NCBI GenBank assembly: GCA_944739405.2
Contig: OX123188.2
Coordinates: 69,025,251 to 69,089,250 of the forward strand
Direction: 5' to 3'
Source: Euclidia mi
Taxonomy: Eukaryota; Arthropoda; Insecta; Lepidoptera; Erebidae
Length of the DNA: 64,000 bases
The position numbers were made by a program, and so were the translations under genes. The notes under the pieces are model-generated. The model searched no databases. It saw only the letters and a program-made list of their open reading frames with translations, and had not been told where the DNA came from. Below, in pieces: positions 11,345-21,634 of the stretch. The number at the start of each line of letters is the position of its first letter. Within the stretch, counting starts at the first letter, position 1.

Positions 11345-14246
11345 TAATAATAAACGTAGCCTTAGTATATTTTATCAGAATGTACGCGGGCTAAGAACCA
11401 AAACTGATACGTTTTATCGCCAAATGTCTCTAAGCTCACACGATATTATTGTCTTAACAGAGACATGGTTAACTGACGGTGTTTTTGATTCCGAGTTGTT
11501 TGACGACCGTTATATTGTTTGGCGCCGCGATCGCGATTATTTAATAACTGGTCAATCACGGGGTGGTGGTGTCTTAATAGCAACTCGTAAGGAATTGCCC
11601 GTAATTTCTCAACCTGTTTTTCATTCTACAGCTGAGGACCGCTGGGTGACCATACGGTTTAAAGGCTCGAACTCACGTAAGTCAATTAATTTACATCTTT
11701 GTGTTGTCTATCTCTGTAAACAAAACCGGGGGTTATCTTTTTCGTCGCAGTTGCATAATTTTCTTAGTAGACTGAGTCAGACGGTAATTAACGACACCTC
11801 TAGTACATTTCTCGTGGTCGGAGACTTTAATTTGAGTGGAATTAATTGGATTACCTCGTCTAATATTTCGCTTGCGCCGTGTAACCCTACTACAGCCGAT
11901 GAATACTCGCTGGTTGACGAATTGCATACGTTAGATTTAAAGCAATATAATGGTGTAACCAACCAACATGGTAGAATTTTGGATTTAGTTATTTCCAATG
12001 AAGTCGTTAAGGTAAGCGAATGTTTAGAGACCTTGGTCCCAATTGACCCCTATCATCCGGGTTTATTGATCGATGTAGAAGTTGTTAATTTACCCCCATT
12101 AAAACAAAAGCCGCGATTGCGGTACTTGTATGACAAGGGTGACTTTGATTCAATTAATATGGAGATTGATGGGATTGATTGGGAACGTGAATTCAAAAAC
12201 CGCACTATTGATGAATCCGTTGACTTTTTTAACACGACTATGTCTAGTTTACATCTTAAGCATATACCCCAAAAACCCATACGCAATCAATCTTATCCAC
12301 CATGGTATAGTTCATCCCTTATAAGATTGATAAAGGAAAAATATAAATATTTTAGAAGAACTAAAACATATGGCAACTTATCTGATGTGAATACATACAA
12401 GTTACTTCGGGCTAAAGTTAAAGCTTTAGAGTCAACTTGCTACAAAAACTTTTTGAATCTTACCGAGAGTTCGATAAAAATGAACCCAAAATTCTTCTGG
12501 ACGTTTGTGAAGACTCGGAACAACACAAATGCAATTCCTAGCTCATTTAAACACAATGACTCGATTATAATAACAGGAGAGGACATATGCGAGGCTTTTT
12601 CATCCTATTTCTATTCTACCTTTCTTAACCCCAGTAATTTTTCTTCTACAGATTCTACTTCTTCTTTCTCTACTCACTTGGAACCCGTTTCTGACATTTC
12701 TAATGTGACCGTTAGCGTTGACGAAGTGAGAAAATTGCTTTGTAAACTTGACACAACGAAAGGAGCTGGTCCCGATCATATATCAGCCAAATTTTTATTG
12801 AAGTCTGCTTCCTCTATAGCTAGACCTATTTCTATTTTATTTAAAAAATCATTGTCCTTGGGCACCGTTCCTAAAATCTGGAAGTCAGCCTTTATCACCC
12901 CAGTTCATAAAAAGGGACCAAAAACGGAAATTTCCAACTACCGCCCTATATCTAAACTTTGCTTAATTGCTAAGATATTTGAAAGAATTATCTATGACCA
13001 GGTTTATTTCGCTCTTAGTAAATCATTCAGCCCCTTTCAACATGGTTTTTTGAGAGGCCGATCCACTGTCTCGAACCTGATCCTACTTAATGATTATATT
13101 ACAGATGCTATGGACAAAGGTAGTCAGGTTGACGTTATTTATACTGATTACAGTAGGGCATTTGATCGTGTCAGTCACAGCCTATTAATTTCGAAGCTTA
13201 GCAACGTAGGGGTGCATGGAGACTTGCTCAGATGGTTCTCTTCTTATATTGAGAACCGATCGCAAGCTACAGTGCTTAATAATTACATATCTAGTTGGGT
13301 TACTGTTCCTAGCGGTGTACCCCAAGGCTCGCTGCTTGGTCCGCTTCTGTTTGTAGTGTATGTGAACGACATAGATTCATGCTTTAAATCATCTCAGTTG
13401 TTGTGTTTTGCAGATGATATGAAAATTTATTCCACTGTATCTTCATATTCAGATATGTTAGCCCTCCAGACTGATTTAGATAATCTAGAAACATACTGCA
13501 AACATAACAAACTAGATCTTAATCCAAATAAATGTTCAGTCGTAACATACACTCGCAAACGACTAGCATTGGTTACAGATTACACACTAGGGGGCCAAAT
13601 TTTACCTCGATGTACCTCTGTGCGAGATCTGGGTGTGTACCATGACTCCAAACTGTTGTTTGATGATCATATTGAGTCAATAATCAAAAAAGCCTCGAAA
13701 GCCTTAGGTTTTGTGATAAGGATGTCAAAATGTTTCACTGAAGCGAAAACCTTAAAAATACTGTACTGCACCTTTGTCCGTAGTAATCTTGAGTATGCGT
13801 CACAGGTTTGGAACCCTTGTTACTTTAAATGCATCGATCGCATTGAAATGGTTCAGAAACGGTTTATTAAATATTTATGCTATCACCAAAAGATACCCTA
13901 TCATTCAAACAATTATCTGGGTCTATGTAGAAAATTTCATATTCTTCCCTTGGAAAAGCGTCGTGAGATTGCAGACTGTCTGTTACTCCTAAAAATTATT
14001 CATAGCGAAATTGACTGCTCGGATCTCCTCGGCAAGTTTGCTTTCAATGTACCACCTAAGTCGACACGGTTTAATCCACCATTGAATGTACCATCCGCCT
14101 CTACTACTTACCGGCAGAATACTTACATTATTAGAGCGAGTCGTAACTTCAATAGAATAAGTAAAAATTATAATTTTGATTTATTCAATACTAGCGTTGC
14201 ATTGGCAAAAAGATGCTTAAGCCTTGAATTCTTTCAAACCAAGTAA
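11328..14246 (+). CDS. LINE ORF2: endonuclease/reverse transcriptase
   Basis: About 972 residues from the ATG at 11328 (another ATG lies at 11337). The N-terminus is an exonuclease-endonuclease-phosphatase (APE-like) domain: IFYQNVRGLRTKT, LTETWL, GGGVLIAT, VVGDFNLSGINW. The RT domain follows: NYRPISKLCLIAKIFE, motif A VIYTDYSRAFDRVSH, PSGVPQGSLLGPLLF, and the catalytic FADD in LLCFADDMKIYS. The tail includes LEYASQVWNPCYF, typical of CR1/Jockey-group elements. It nicks target DNA and copies the LINE RNA at the nick. Both catalytic centres look intact. The clade within the CR1/Jockey supergroup is not certain. Confidence 0.9.
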   Translation: MLSMTNNNKRSLSIFYQNVRGLRTKTDTFYRQMSLSSHDIIVLTETWLTDGVFDSELFDDRYIVWRRDRDYLITGQSRGGGVLIATRKELPVISQPVFHSTAEDRWVTIRFKGSNSRKSINLHLCVVYLCKQNRGLSFSSQLHNFLSRLSQTVINDTSSTFLVVGDFNLSGINWITSSNISLAPCNPTTADEYSLVDELHTLDLKQYNGVTNQHGRILDLVISNEVVKVSECLETLVPIDPYHPGLLIDVEVVNLPPLKQKPRLRYLYDKGDFDSINMEIDGIDWEREFKNRTIDESVDFFNTTMSSLHLKHIPQKPIRNQSYPPWYSSSLIRLIKEKYKYFRRTKTYGNLSDVNTYKLLRAKVKALESTCYKNFLNLTESSIKMNPKFFWTFVKTRNNTNAIPSSFKHNDSIIITGEDICEAFSSYFYSTFLNPSNFSSTDSTSSFSTHLEPVSDISNVTVSVDEVRKLLCKLDTTKGAGPDHISAKFLLKSASSIARPISILFKKSLSLGTVPKIWKSAFITPVHKKGPKTEISNYRPISKLCLIAKIFERIIYDQVYFALSKSFSPFQHGFLRGRSTVSNLILLNDYITDAMDKGSQVDVIYTDYSRAFDRVSHSLLISKLSNVGVHGDLLRWFSSYIENRSQATVLNNYISSWVTVPSGVPQGSLLGPLLFVVYVNDIDSCFKSSQLLCFADDMKIYSTVSSYSDMLALQTDLDNLETYCKHNKLDLNPNKCSVVTYTRKRLALVTDYTLGGQILPRCTSVRDLGVYHDSKLLFDDHIESIIKKASKALGFVIRMSKCFTEAKTLKILYCTFVRSNLEYASQVWNPCYFKCIDRIEMVQKRFIKYLCYHQKIPYHSNNYLGLCRKFHILPLEKRREIADCLLLLKIIHSEIDCSDLLGKFAFNVPPKSTRFNPPLNVPSASTTYRQNTYIIRASRNFNRISKNYNFDLFNTSVALAKRCLSLEFFQTK

Positions 14247-14579
14247 ATAGTTATCTTTAAGTATACTTCGTTTAGGCTCTTCTTGTTTGCCGTTTATAAG
14301 AAAACCAATATCATTATCAAGATGCATGTATGTAATAGGAATGTAAAAAAAAATGACAATAATATTTTAAGTAGGTAGCAATTTTGTTCACACATTGTTT
14401 TTTATTATGTTTTTAGATGTGAGGACTTGTAATTGGCTATCAAGCTACTATATTACTTTGTATACTGTTACATTAGCTGTAAGTCCTCCATGTTTTTTAA
14501 ATAAATAAATAAATAAATATATACTTAACTTTATATAATATATTAAGTATTTATTGTGTAGATTATTATAATAATAATT

Positions 14580-14844
14580 TAATAATAATAATATAATATT
14601 CTACCATATTCACACAACACCATCTAGTCCCAAACTAAGCAGAAGCTTGTACTATGGGTACTAGACAATGAATAAACATACTTATATACTTTTTTTTGGA
14701 AATACCTACATATTATACATAGAAACACCCAGACCAAGACAAACATCCATGTTTATGCACACAAATGTTTGACTTGAGCGGGAATCGAACCCGCGACCGT
14801 CGGCATGGCAGTCGTTTACACTCCCGCTACGCCACCGGGTCGTC
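14580..14844 (-). repeat. tRNA-headed SINE family C
   Basis: On the minus strand from 14844 the head reads GACGACCCGGTGGCGTAGCG, with box B GGTTCGATTCCCGC. The body contains 'gtctgggtgtttctatg' and 'ctagtacccatagtacaag', a signature I know from lepidopteran genomes, and it ends in a TTATTA-rich tail. The acceptor stem does not pair properly, so this is not a tRNA gene. It sits directly 3' of the LINE tail. Confidence 0.75.
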
Positions 14845-15084
14845 AATGTATTTATAATTTGATTGAAAATTAATATCAAGTTTTATATATTTTATACACC
14901 TGCCACACTTTTCTCTGCATCACCCTAGCCTAAGGTTGACTGGCAGAAAATGCTATATAGCATTAAGTCCGCCTTTGCATTCCATTTTGCAGAAGTGTAA
15001 AAATAAATAAATAATATAACAGGGTCGCTTCTTAATTTTTCACGTCGCTTTTGTTCGGCCAAACATTTTCTTTCCTTTCTCTCT

Positions 15085-15427
15085 CTCCTATGTCGCCCAC
15101 GGCTCCGCTCGCGTGGATGTCGGTTATCGTTATTAAACTATCCTGTGTCCTTCCTCGGGTCTTTGAAATAATAAATATTGATCTCTCAACTGAAAATCCT
15201 CATCATACTGGTCAAGTACTACTAAGCAGTCAAGTCTGAATATGTTATAGTGTAGCTGGGCTCTTAGAGTTCCACATTAGATGTTCGAGATCTTCAAATT
15301 TTAATCTCTCATCAGAAAATGATCATCAGGTGTAATGTTTTTTGCCCAACCGCATTTTTTTACGTTTTTTCGTGTTTTGCTAGGCTGCTGTGGTTCTGCA
15401 TCAGGTCTTCAAATCTCTAAAATCAAA
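15085..15427 (-). mobile_element. Helitron-like element, 3' portion (interrupted copy)
   Basis: This segment is the reverse complement of about 32109-32430, with few differences. The 3' hairpin (CCACGCGAGCGGAGCCGTGG) is present, but the terminal CTAG is mutated. The remainder of this copy is at 19943-20039. The two parts abut exactly in the intact relative at 31987-32437, so a later insertion (15428-19942) split this copy. Confidence 0.8.
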
Positions 15428-15980
15428 TAAGCTTCCGGCTTACGGCTTGCCACCTCGATTGTGCAACTGGGTTGCTAGCTTACTGCATGAACGACGTGTT
15501 CGAGTTATTTGCAAAGGTTTAAATTCAAAGTTTATGCAGGAAAATGCTGGTGTGCCCCAGGGATCCGTCTTATCGCCCACACATTTTCTTCTGCATATCA
15601 ATGATATGCTCACTTTCGGGAGCATACATTGCTATGCAGATGACAGTACCGTGCATGGGCGATATCTCGGCCATCCTGTGGCTAAGCAGGCCGACATTGA
15701 GGAAAATAGGCGAAAACTTGTCGCTGAGCTTGACCAGGTTTTGAACAGCATCTCGAATTGGGGTGCTGAAAACATGGTCGAGTTCAACGCCAAGAAGACA
15801 CAGGTGTGCGCATTTTCAGCTAAGTTATCTCCATTCCTTCCCCGACCTTCTCTTCTGGACACTCCACTACCGATACAAGACAGTCTAAATATACTTGGTA
15901 TAGACATACGCCGCAACCTCAACCAGAGAAACTACATTGACGGTGTCATTAAATCGGCATCTCGAAAACTCGGAGTCCTG
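15428..15980 (+). pseudogene. 5'-truncated Jockey-type LINE, reverse transcriptase part
   Basis: The frame carries NKLPAYGLPPRLCNWVASLL, NAGVPQGSVLSPTHFLLHIND, the catalytic CYADDSTVHG, and NILGIDIRRNLNQRNYI. It stops making sense after KSASRKLGVL, where a DNA transposon begins at 15981. The coding sense resumes at 19309. Everything upstream of the palm subdomain is missing. Apparent coding upstream of about 15428 is Helitron sequence read in frame. Confidence 0.85.
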
Positions 15981-18900
15981 CAGGCCTACCATGAACTTTT
16001 AACAAGCGATTCAGTTTTGGTGCAATTCAGTGTAGGTTCATAAAATGAATTGTTTTAAAACGTACCATGACCTTGTTTAAACTGAATCGTATTTGGATTG
16101 TTAGTATGAATGAATGATATCGCTGGGTCGCAATTACGCAATATAATCACATTGACAGAAAGAGACCAAGCTATACAGTTCGTGTATAATGCGGTCTTTT
16201 TCCCTTGTATGCGTTCTGAAACTATTATTCAGTCAGCCATTTTCGGCAAGTTACAATATTGTCTATGTTGTTATAACTTGTACGCTACAACTAAATTAAG
16301 TTTCTTTTATAGCAAAGCGAATATATTTTGTACTTAAATAACTACAATAAAGAATAGTTAATTAAATAAGTTACGTTACGTTATTTTTTCTCACAAAAAT
16401 ACCTAGCAGAACGTTGCAAATACTGCCTCGGTGGAAGTTACGAACTTATGTTTTGATTGTTAGCATTTCAAGGTTAACAAGTCATACAATATCAAGGCAT
16501 ATTTGAATCTTGGAAGTATGTTCTCATATTTATTAACTAAGCATTGCTTTAAATGCTTAATTAAGTCTGAACCCAAGATTAAATCTTTCTTAAAATGGGA
16601 TACGTAAATTAGAGAACTATATTGTGATCACTATTATCTGTAACACTGTTCTTTACTATAAAATATTCACTCATACAAAGATTTCGTAGCTAAACGAAAT
16701 CTGCATTGGTATTTTAAGTGGTTTCTTTTTTGTATAGGTACAGTGAACCCTAGCGTCAAAGAGTAACTAACAACCAATATACGATAAGTGGAGCGATATA
16801 TGTAGTTCTGTAAATCGTCACATTGTAAGGGTACAGTAAAATTTGAAAGGATGGTGCAAAGTATTTTCAATAAATTAAAAATAAAAACTTGATTAGTTCA
16901 CATAAAAAATATATTATCAAAACCATATACCTAATATAAAATTATTGTACCAATAAAAGAAGAATGGCAATATTAGTGTCACTTGTTTGGGAAAGCGAGC
17001 ATGAACGAATTTATATACATTTTATAGAATGATAGTTGTAGTTTATTTTATTAGGGATTTATTTTTTTATTCAATGGGATAAAGCAAATATCTAATAAAG
17101 AAATATTTTGTTAGATATGAAATGCACATACTTAGAAATAACTAAACGTCATAAGCGAGATTTTATAAGAATCATTAAATCCTCTTTTATGAAATCCTCA
17201 GTAACCTTAGAAACGCGTGAATTTCTTGTCATCTGTCATTGATACAATTTGTCACAGATCATAAGAATGAATATGAGTCGGTATTATATTTATTTTACAC
17301 ATTTTCGCATTGTTTTGTTAACTTTTCTTAGCTTAGCTTTCGTTTCTGCTTTTAATTAAGCTTTTGCATCCTGCGTGATGAATAACTACTTATGGTGTTG
17401 CACAATTACGTTGTTGTACCTACTTAATACTGGACATGCGTTTGAGACCAAAATCGAATATGTATTGTTATTTTGAAATCTATGTTTTGAACAGATTTTT
17501 CTTTGTGTAGTATGGGATATTTTGATGATTACACATTATGTGCACTGTATAGTATCTGGGATATATTCGTCGTCAAGCTATTATTCCATTCTAGTCACCA
17601 GTTCAGTTTTTCGAAGAAGTCTAAGAGGCATGATATAATGGTTAAAATGTAAATAAATGCTTTATGTTACCAAACATATTTAATTTTCACTTAATTACTA
17701 TTTTATGATATACACAAAGGGCTGATAAAACTCCAAATCAGTAAAGTACTAAATGCTAAATGGTGCTAATATACATATTAATATATTATATATTTGTACT
17801 AATGCTCGCGAAGTCTTAAACCGACACTGATAATGTACGGTGGTTTGCCATTGTTCTTTACTTTATGTTCTTTACGTACTTTGGAGTGATAGTGTTTTCT
17901 ACAAATAAAATATGTTCTTGAAGTTTGTAGGTAGTGCTAGTTTGGCAAAAGCAGTATGAGTGCCACCCAAAACACCATGAAAACCTTGATAAAACCTGAA
18001 ACAAGTACAAAAATAAGTATTAATTCAATACTATTGAATTCTGTTGATTACTTAAACTTTTAACAAAAGTATACTTTACCTGAGTTTTAGTAAGCTCTTC
18101 ATATATTTTGGACAAGCAGATATAATTCTTTATCATTCGAAAAGAATCTTTTTCCCGCAGTCCCCTCTGCTATAACCGCTGCCACTGTCTGTGTAGCCAT
18201 AGAATAAGCTGCATGTCACCAATCGGTCTTTGGTCTCTAGTGTTTTCACCCAGGAGTATAAAATGTCAGTGCAGTCACTATCTACAACAAATAAAATAAC
18301 AATTAATGATATTTTATCAATAAGTCTCTAAGTCAAGTAACTACTGACTTGTAAGTTAAAGATACTTTGTACTTAAAAAAACATATTGTGTGTGTCTTAA
18401 CTGCAGCCACACTAAAATATTGTATGGTTTCATTCATGAGCATATTTGGTACAGAATATTTCTTACCTTAAGCATAATAATGAGATCGGTGGACGTCGCA
18501 GGCTGCATACCTAGACAATGGTCTCAATGCTTCTCATAAATCTAAGGCCAACAGTTTAGCGAGGCGAAATCTTTGGATGAATTCTGTTTCATCGTGTGGT
18601 TTCATCAAATGCTCTTTGTATGTATGGATCCGACTGTTCTCCAGCTTAGTGCCTTTGTTTAAGAAGTGAAGTGCTAGATACATTCAATAAACCGAATAAA
18701 ACTAGAGTCCTTGGCACATCGATTCACAAATTTCACAATAGGATTAAAGTAAGATTTAACACAGTAATATAGAAGTTCTGACACAGAAATTGATCTATAA
18801 TTAACTTAAACTGATTTAAATCCACATTATATAATGTCTAAAAACCCAATAATAATTCCAACTATCCAGTTTATCCACTACAAATTGTAACTTATATTGA

Positions 18901-19308
18901 ATCGCTCAATCTGACGAAGATTTAACACAGTAATATAGAAGTTCTGACACAGAAATTAATCTATAATTAACTTAAACTGATTTAAATCCACATTATATAA
19001 TGTCTAAAAACCCAATAATAATTCCAACTATCCAGTTTATCCACTACAAATTGTAACTTATATTGAATCGCTAAATCTGACAGATACGCGGTTCAGTTTG
19101 AGCTGACGTAACACTTCATGGTACGGTTTCCTACGGCAAATGAACGAATGGTTTAAGATTTCGGTTCAAACGCTATCCAACTCACAGCTGCGTCGTATTG
19201 AAATGTAAACACCAAAACTGAGTCGCTTTAATTAGGTCATAGTACGATATCGCGATTCTATTCAGTTTAGGTGGTAAACGGAATCGCTTTAAGAGGTCAT
19301 GGTAAGCC
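15981..19308. mobile_element. 3.3-kb non-autonomous DNA transposon inside the LINE
   Basis: The termini are imperfect inverted repeats: the left starts CAGGCCTACCATGAAC and the right, reversed, reads GGCTTACCATGACC. Further subterminal copies of an ACCATGACC...GATTCAGTTT motif occur at both ends. TCCTG is duplicated at 15976-15980 and 19309-19313. The match extends to 6 of 8 bases, so an 8-bp duplication with drift is possible. No transposase frame is present. The superfamily is not determined. Removing it rejoins the LINE frame as LGV|LNKVRRFF. It contains a 166-bp tandem duplication. Confidence 0.75.
18753..19084. repeat. 166-bp tandem duplication
   Basis: The unit beginning GATTTAACACAGTAATATAG occurs at 18753-18918 and 18919-19084 with only a few substitutions, so the duplication is recent. 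It lies near the right end of the non-autonomous DNA transposon. Confidence 0.9.
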
Positions 19309-19941
19309 TCCTGAACAAAGTGAGGAGGTTTTTCACGCCGGAGCAGCTGTGTCTATTATACAAGACTCAGGTTCGCTCCTGCGTGGAATACTGCTCTCAT
19401 CTCTGGAACGGCTCCACTCAGTCCCTGCTAGATGCCCTTGATAGGATGCAGCGGCGTGCTGTCCGTATCATAGGTGACCTTGAGGCTACTAAGACCCTTG
19501 AATCTCTGCAATTACGCAGGGACGTAGCCTCAATGGCTGTCTTTTACCGATTGTATCACGGTGAGTGTTCAGAAGAACTCTTTCAACTCATCCCACCCTC
19601 TCCTCTCCTATCCCGAACAACACGTGCCGGGTTAAGGTGCCACCCTTATACGGTAGATCAGATACCGTCACGTACGAAAAGGTTCGGTACATCTTATCTT
19701 TGCCGTATCATAAAGATGTGGAACTCACTGCCAGCTCACGTGTTTCCTTCCTCCCTTGATCCTGGGTCCTTTAAGCGGGGCGTGAAAAAGCATCTCTCAA
19801 GGCCGTCAAAGTGAGGGCCGTCATGTCACATTAATTAACCGGCAATTGGGGATGGTGGCCTTCCCAATAGGACTTCACTGTCAGCTTACCATCAGGCAGC
19901 GTGAAGTCAATTTGACAGGTTCTTTCTAATAAAAAAAAAAA
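19309..19941 (+). pseudogene. Jockey-type LINE, C-terminal part and poly(A) tail
   Basis: From CTG AAC AAA the frame reads LNKVRRFFTPEQLCLLYKTQ, then VEYCSHLWNGSTQSLLDAL, then IKMWNSLPAHVFPSSLDPGS, with a stop at 19814. These are typical post-RT motifs of this LINE group and continue the frame broken at 15980. The first residues of the predicted open frame (from 19299) belong to the inserted transposon. The 3' untranslated region ends in an A-run at about 19930-19941. Confidence 0.85.
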
Positions 19942-19942
19942 T

Positions 19943-20039
19943 ATAGCCTATATGTTGCCCAGACTCAATAGCAATACAACAAAGTTTCGTGTACAAACAG
20001 ACAAACAGAGAGTTTTTTTTTAGATTCTTGCTCTATTAC
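19943..20039 (-). mobile_element. Helitron-like element, 5' portion (interrupted copy)
   Basis: Reverse complement of 31987-32096, including 'aatagagcaagaatct' and 'gagtctgggcaacata'. Joined to 15427-15085 it forms the same order as the uninterrupted copy. The LINE poly(A) abuts it directly. Confidence 0.8.
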
Positions 20040-20900
20040 GAAAGAAAAAATGTTCAGTAATATAAAAATCGAATACTTACGTTTATGGCGCAAAACACAG
20101 GCACATATACACGTCATTCTACGTCGAGCACCAAGCGACACTATTATGCAACGTTTAGCGCACAGGGTTGGGGGACGCAAGTCCTTAGATAAAAGAATAT
20201 TCTTAAATATATTTAGGACACGGCGATGAAAGGTAGTTCTAGGACAAATGCATTTTTATTAACCGTTTAAATATATGAATAAATGTATTCCGTGACAATA
20301 CTTTAACTATCCACGTATCAAATAAAACTAGGTTTTTATATAAATAACCAATAGGTTTTTATCAATAACGTATAATACACATCAAGGTGATGTGTGGACA
20401 AACACGGCAATGAAAGATTTCGAGGTATTTTTTTTTTTTTTTGGAGGAATTTATCTATTCATTCTATTTAATTAAATATTTTGTGCTACACATAGATTAC
20501 TATATCACCTAAATAGAAAAACATATTAAAACATTATAACTATGTTTTATAGTACCGATTTCATTGATGCCAAGTAATTTTTGGTCCCGGGAAATTCACC
20601 CATCTAGGTTTGCCGACATAATTGATCTGTCAATACGTGCCAATACCTAATCAAAATATGACGTTCCCATGGTTGGCGTCGCGTGAATCATACCGAATTA
20701 TTAGCTTCCATAGACGACTAAGATTATTTCTTTTAATCGTCAAGTTATGGCTGTGAAAATTTTTAAAGCTTTTGTAACTTAACAAAACATTGAAATGAAA
20801 CCACGCCTTGATTTCAATGTGTAAAATTCGCGTAAACCCAAGAAAATACCACGGTAACAAATCATCTCACCATCAGTGGCGCTCATAACGTGACTTGACA
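20040..20900. other. NDST intron sequence
   Basis: AT-rich sequence without recognisable coding frames. Single CACGGC(A/G)ATGAAA motifs occur near 20218 and 20404, matching the 21-bp array at 9457-9560. Confidence 0.55.
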
Positions 20901-20904
20901 TACT

Positions 20905-21115
20905 GTTCATAATAGATAGGCAAAGTTAAGCAAGGTTCACAGAGGCGACTACTTGGATGGGTGACTGTGTGTGCGGCATTTATATTAGAACGTTACAGTG
21001 CTTTGCCAGGTAGGTAAAGCCCTTAGTCCCGGTTCTCGCGTCAGACCAAAAATGATTATGCCATGTCGGAGGCCTTCGGGTGGTCTCAAAATTCCGATAC
21101 CAGAGAATGTGCCAC
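20905..21115 (+). repeat. 5S-rRNA-derived SINE next to an NDST splice donor
   Basis: The segment 'aaagttaagcaagg' followed by 'ctacttggatgggtgac' closely resembles the internal promoter region of 5S rRNA (AGTTAAGCAACG ... TACTTGGATGGGTGACCG). A body containing 'gtcggaggccttcgggtggt' follows, shared with 26690-26735 on the other strand. This is the expected build of a SINE3-type element. It ends about 31 bp inside the intron from the exon donor at 21147. Confidence 0.65.
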
Positions 21116-21146
21116 ACATTCACGCAAAAAGAAAGAAATATCTTAC

Positions 21147-21309
21147 CTTCAGATCCATATTCGTTTTGCCTGAGAGCCCAGGCGACTGGTTCGTAAGTGG
21201 AGCTGTTTGCCCTGAACACGGCCCAGTGGTCGCCCGGCAGTGGGCCCCATGCCGTCTCACCGGCCCGTGCCTCTCGTAACACGGGAGATGCCGGGTTCAA
21301 TGTGGCGTC
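21147..21309 (-). CDS. sfl: NDST (heparan sulfate N-deacetylase/N-sulfotransferase) upstream exon
   Basis: This is a 163-bp exon, entering in phase 0 and leaving in phase 1. The acceptor is ATATATCGTAG|GAC and the donor is GAAG|GTAAGA. The peptide begins DATLNPASPVLREARAG and includes DHWAVFRANSSTYEPVAWAL, ending NEYGSE. In NDST proteins this block (the 'LNPKSPLL ... WTVFxSNHSTYEPV' region) directly precedes the segment found in the exon at 5640-5846, and the phases match. It belongs to the N-deacetylase half. The preceding exon, expected to the right, was not recognised. The exon is bordered by a LINE 3' end 34 bp upstream of its acceptor and a SINE about 31 bp downstream of its donor. Confidence 0.88.
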
Positions 21310-21634
21310 CTACGATATATAATGAAATTTGTATGTTATTTAAGATCAAATCAAATCAATTTATTATTGCAAATATGGGTACATTTTAAGATGGTACATG
21401 TGTATTATTATAGTTGCATAATTATGCCATATTTTACCATTGTGGTGTGCAAAGTTGTATAATATTGTAAACATTAATTAAATGTCACGTAAATTATAAA
21501 TGTAATGCAATTATTGTTATTATTAAAAAAAAAGAAAGTAAATGACAAAATACATGAAATTTAAATACACATTACAAATATGATAATTTATTTTATGGAT
21601 ACTTATAAGCTATAGGCACTTCTAAATTATTGTA

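Larger units (their letters stand above)
9880..14519 (+). mobile_element. Apparently intact two-ORF CR1/Jockey-type LINE
   Basis: The element has ORF1 (9945-10868), a 460-nt inter-ORF region, ORF2 (11328-14246) and a short 3' untranslated region ending in an (AAAT)n tail at about 14498-14519. Neither ORF has an internal stop or frameshift. The 5' end is not defined, because no target duplication could be matched; 9880 is approximate. It lies in the NDST intron, antisense to the host gene. It is the least decayed LINE in the window and therefore probably the youngest. A decayed relative occupies 35398-41902. Confidence 0.85.

Noticed and set aside
14771..14844. tRNA gene on the minus strand
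   Set aside because: Only the outer three acceptor pairs form, and a known SINE-type body follows.
20980..21300. 106-residue gene on the minus strand
   Set aside because: The first half is the NDST exon 21147-21309; the rest (from GKIFLS) is intron and SINE.
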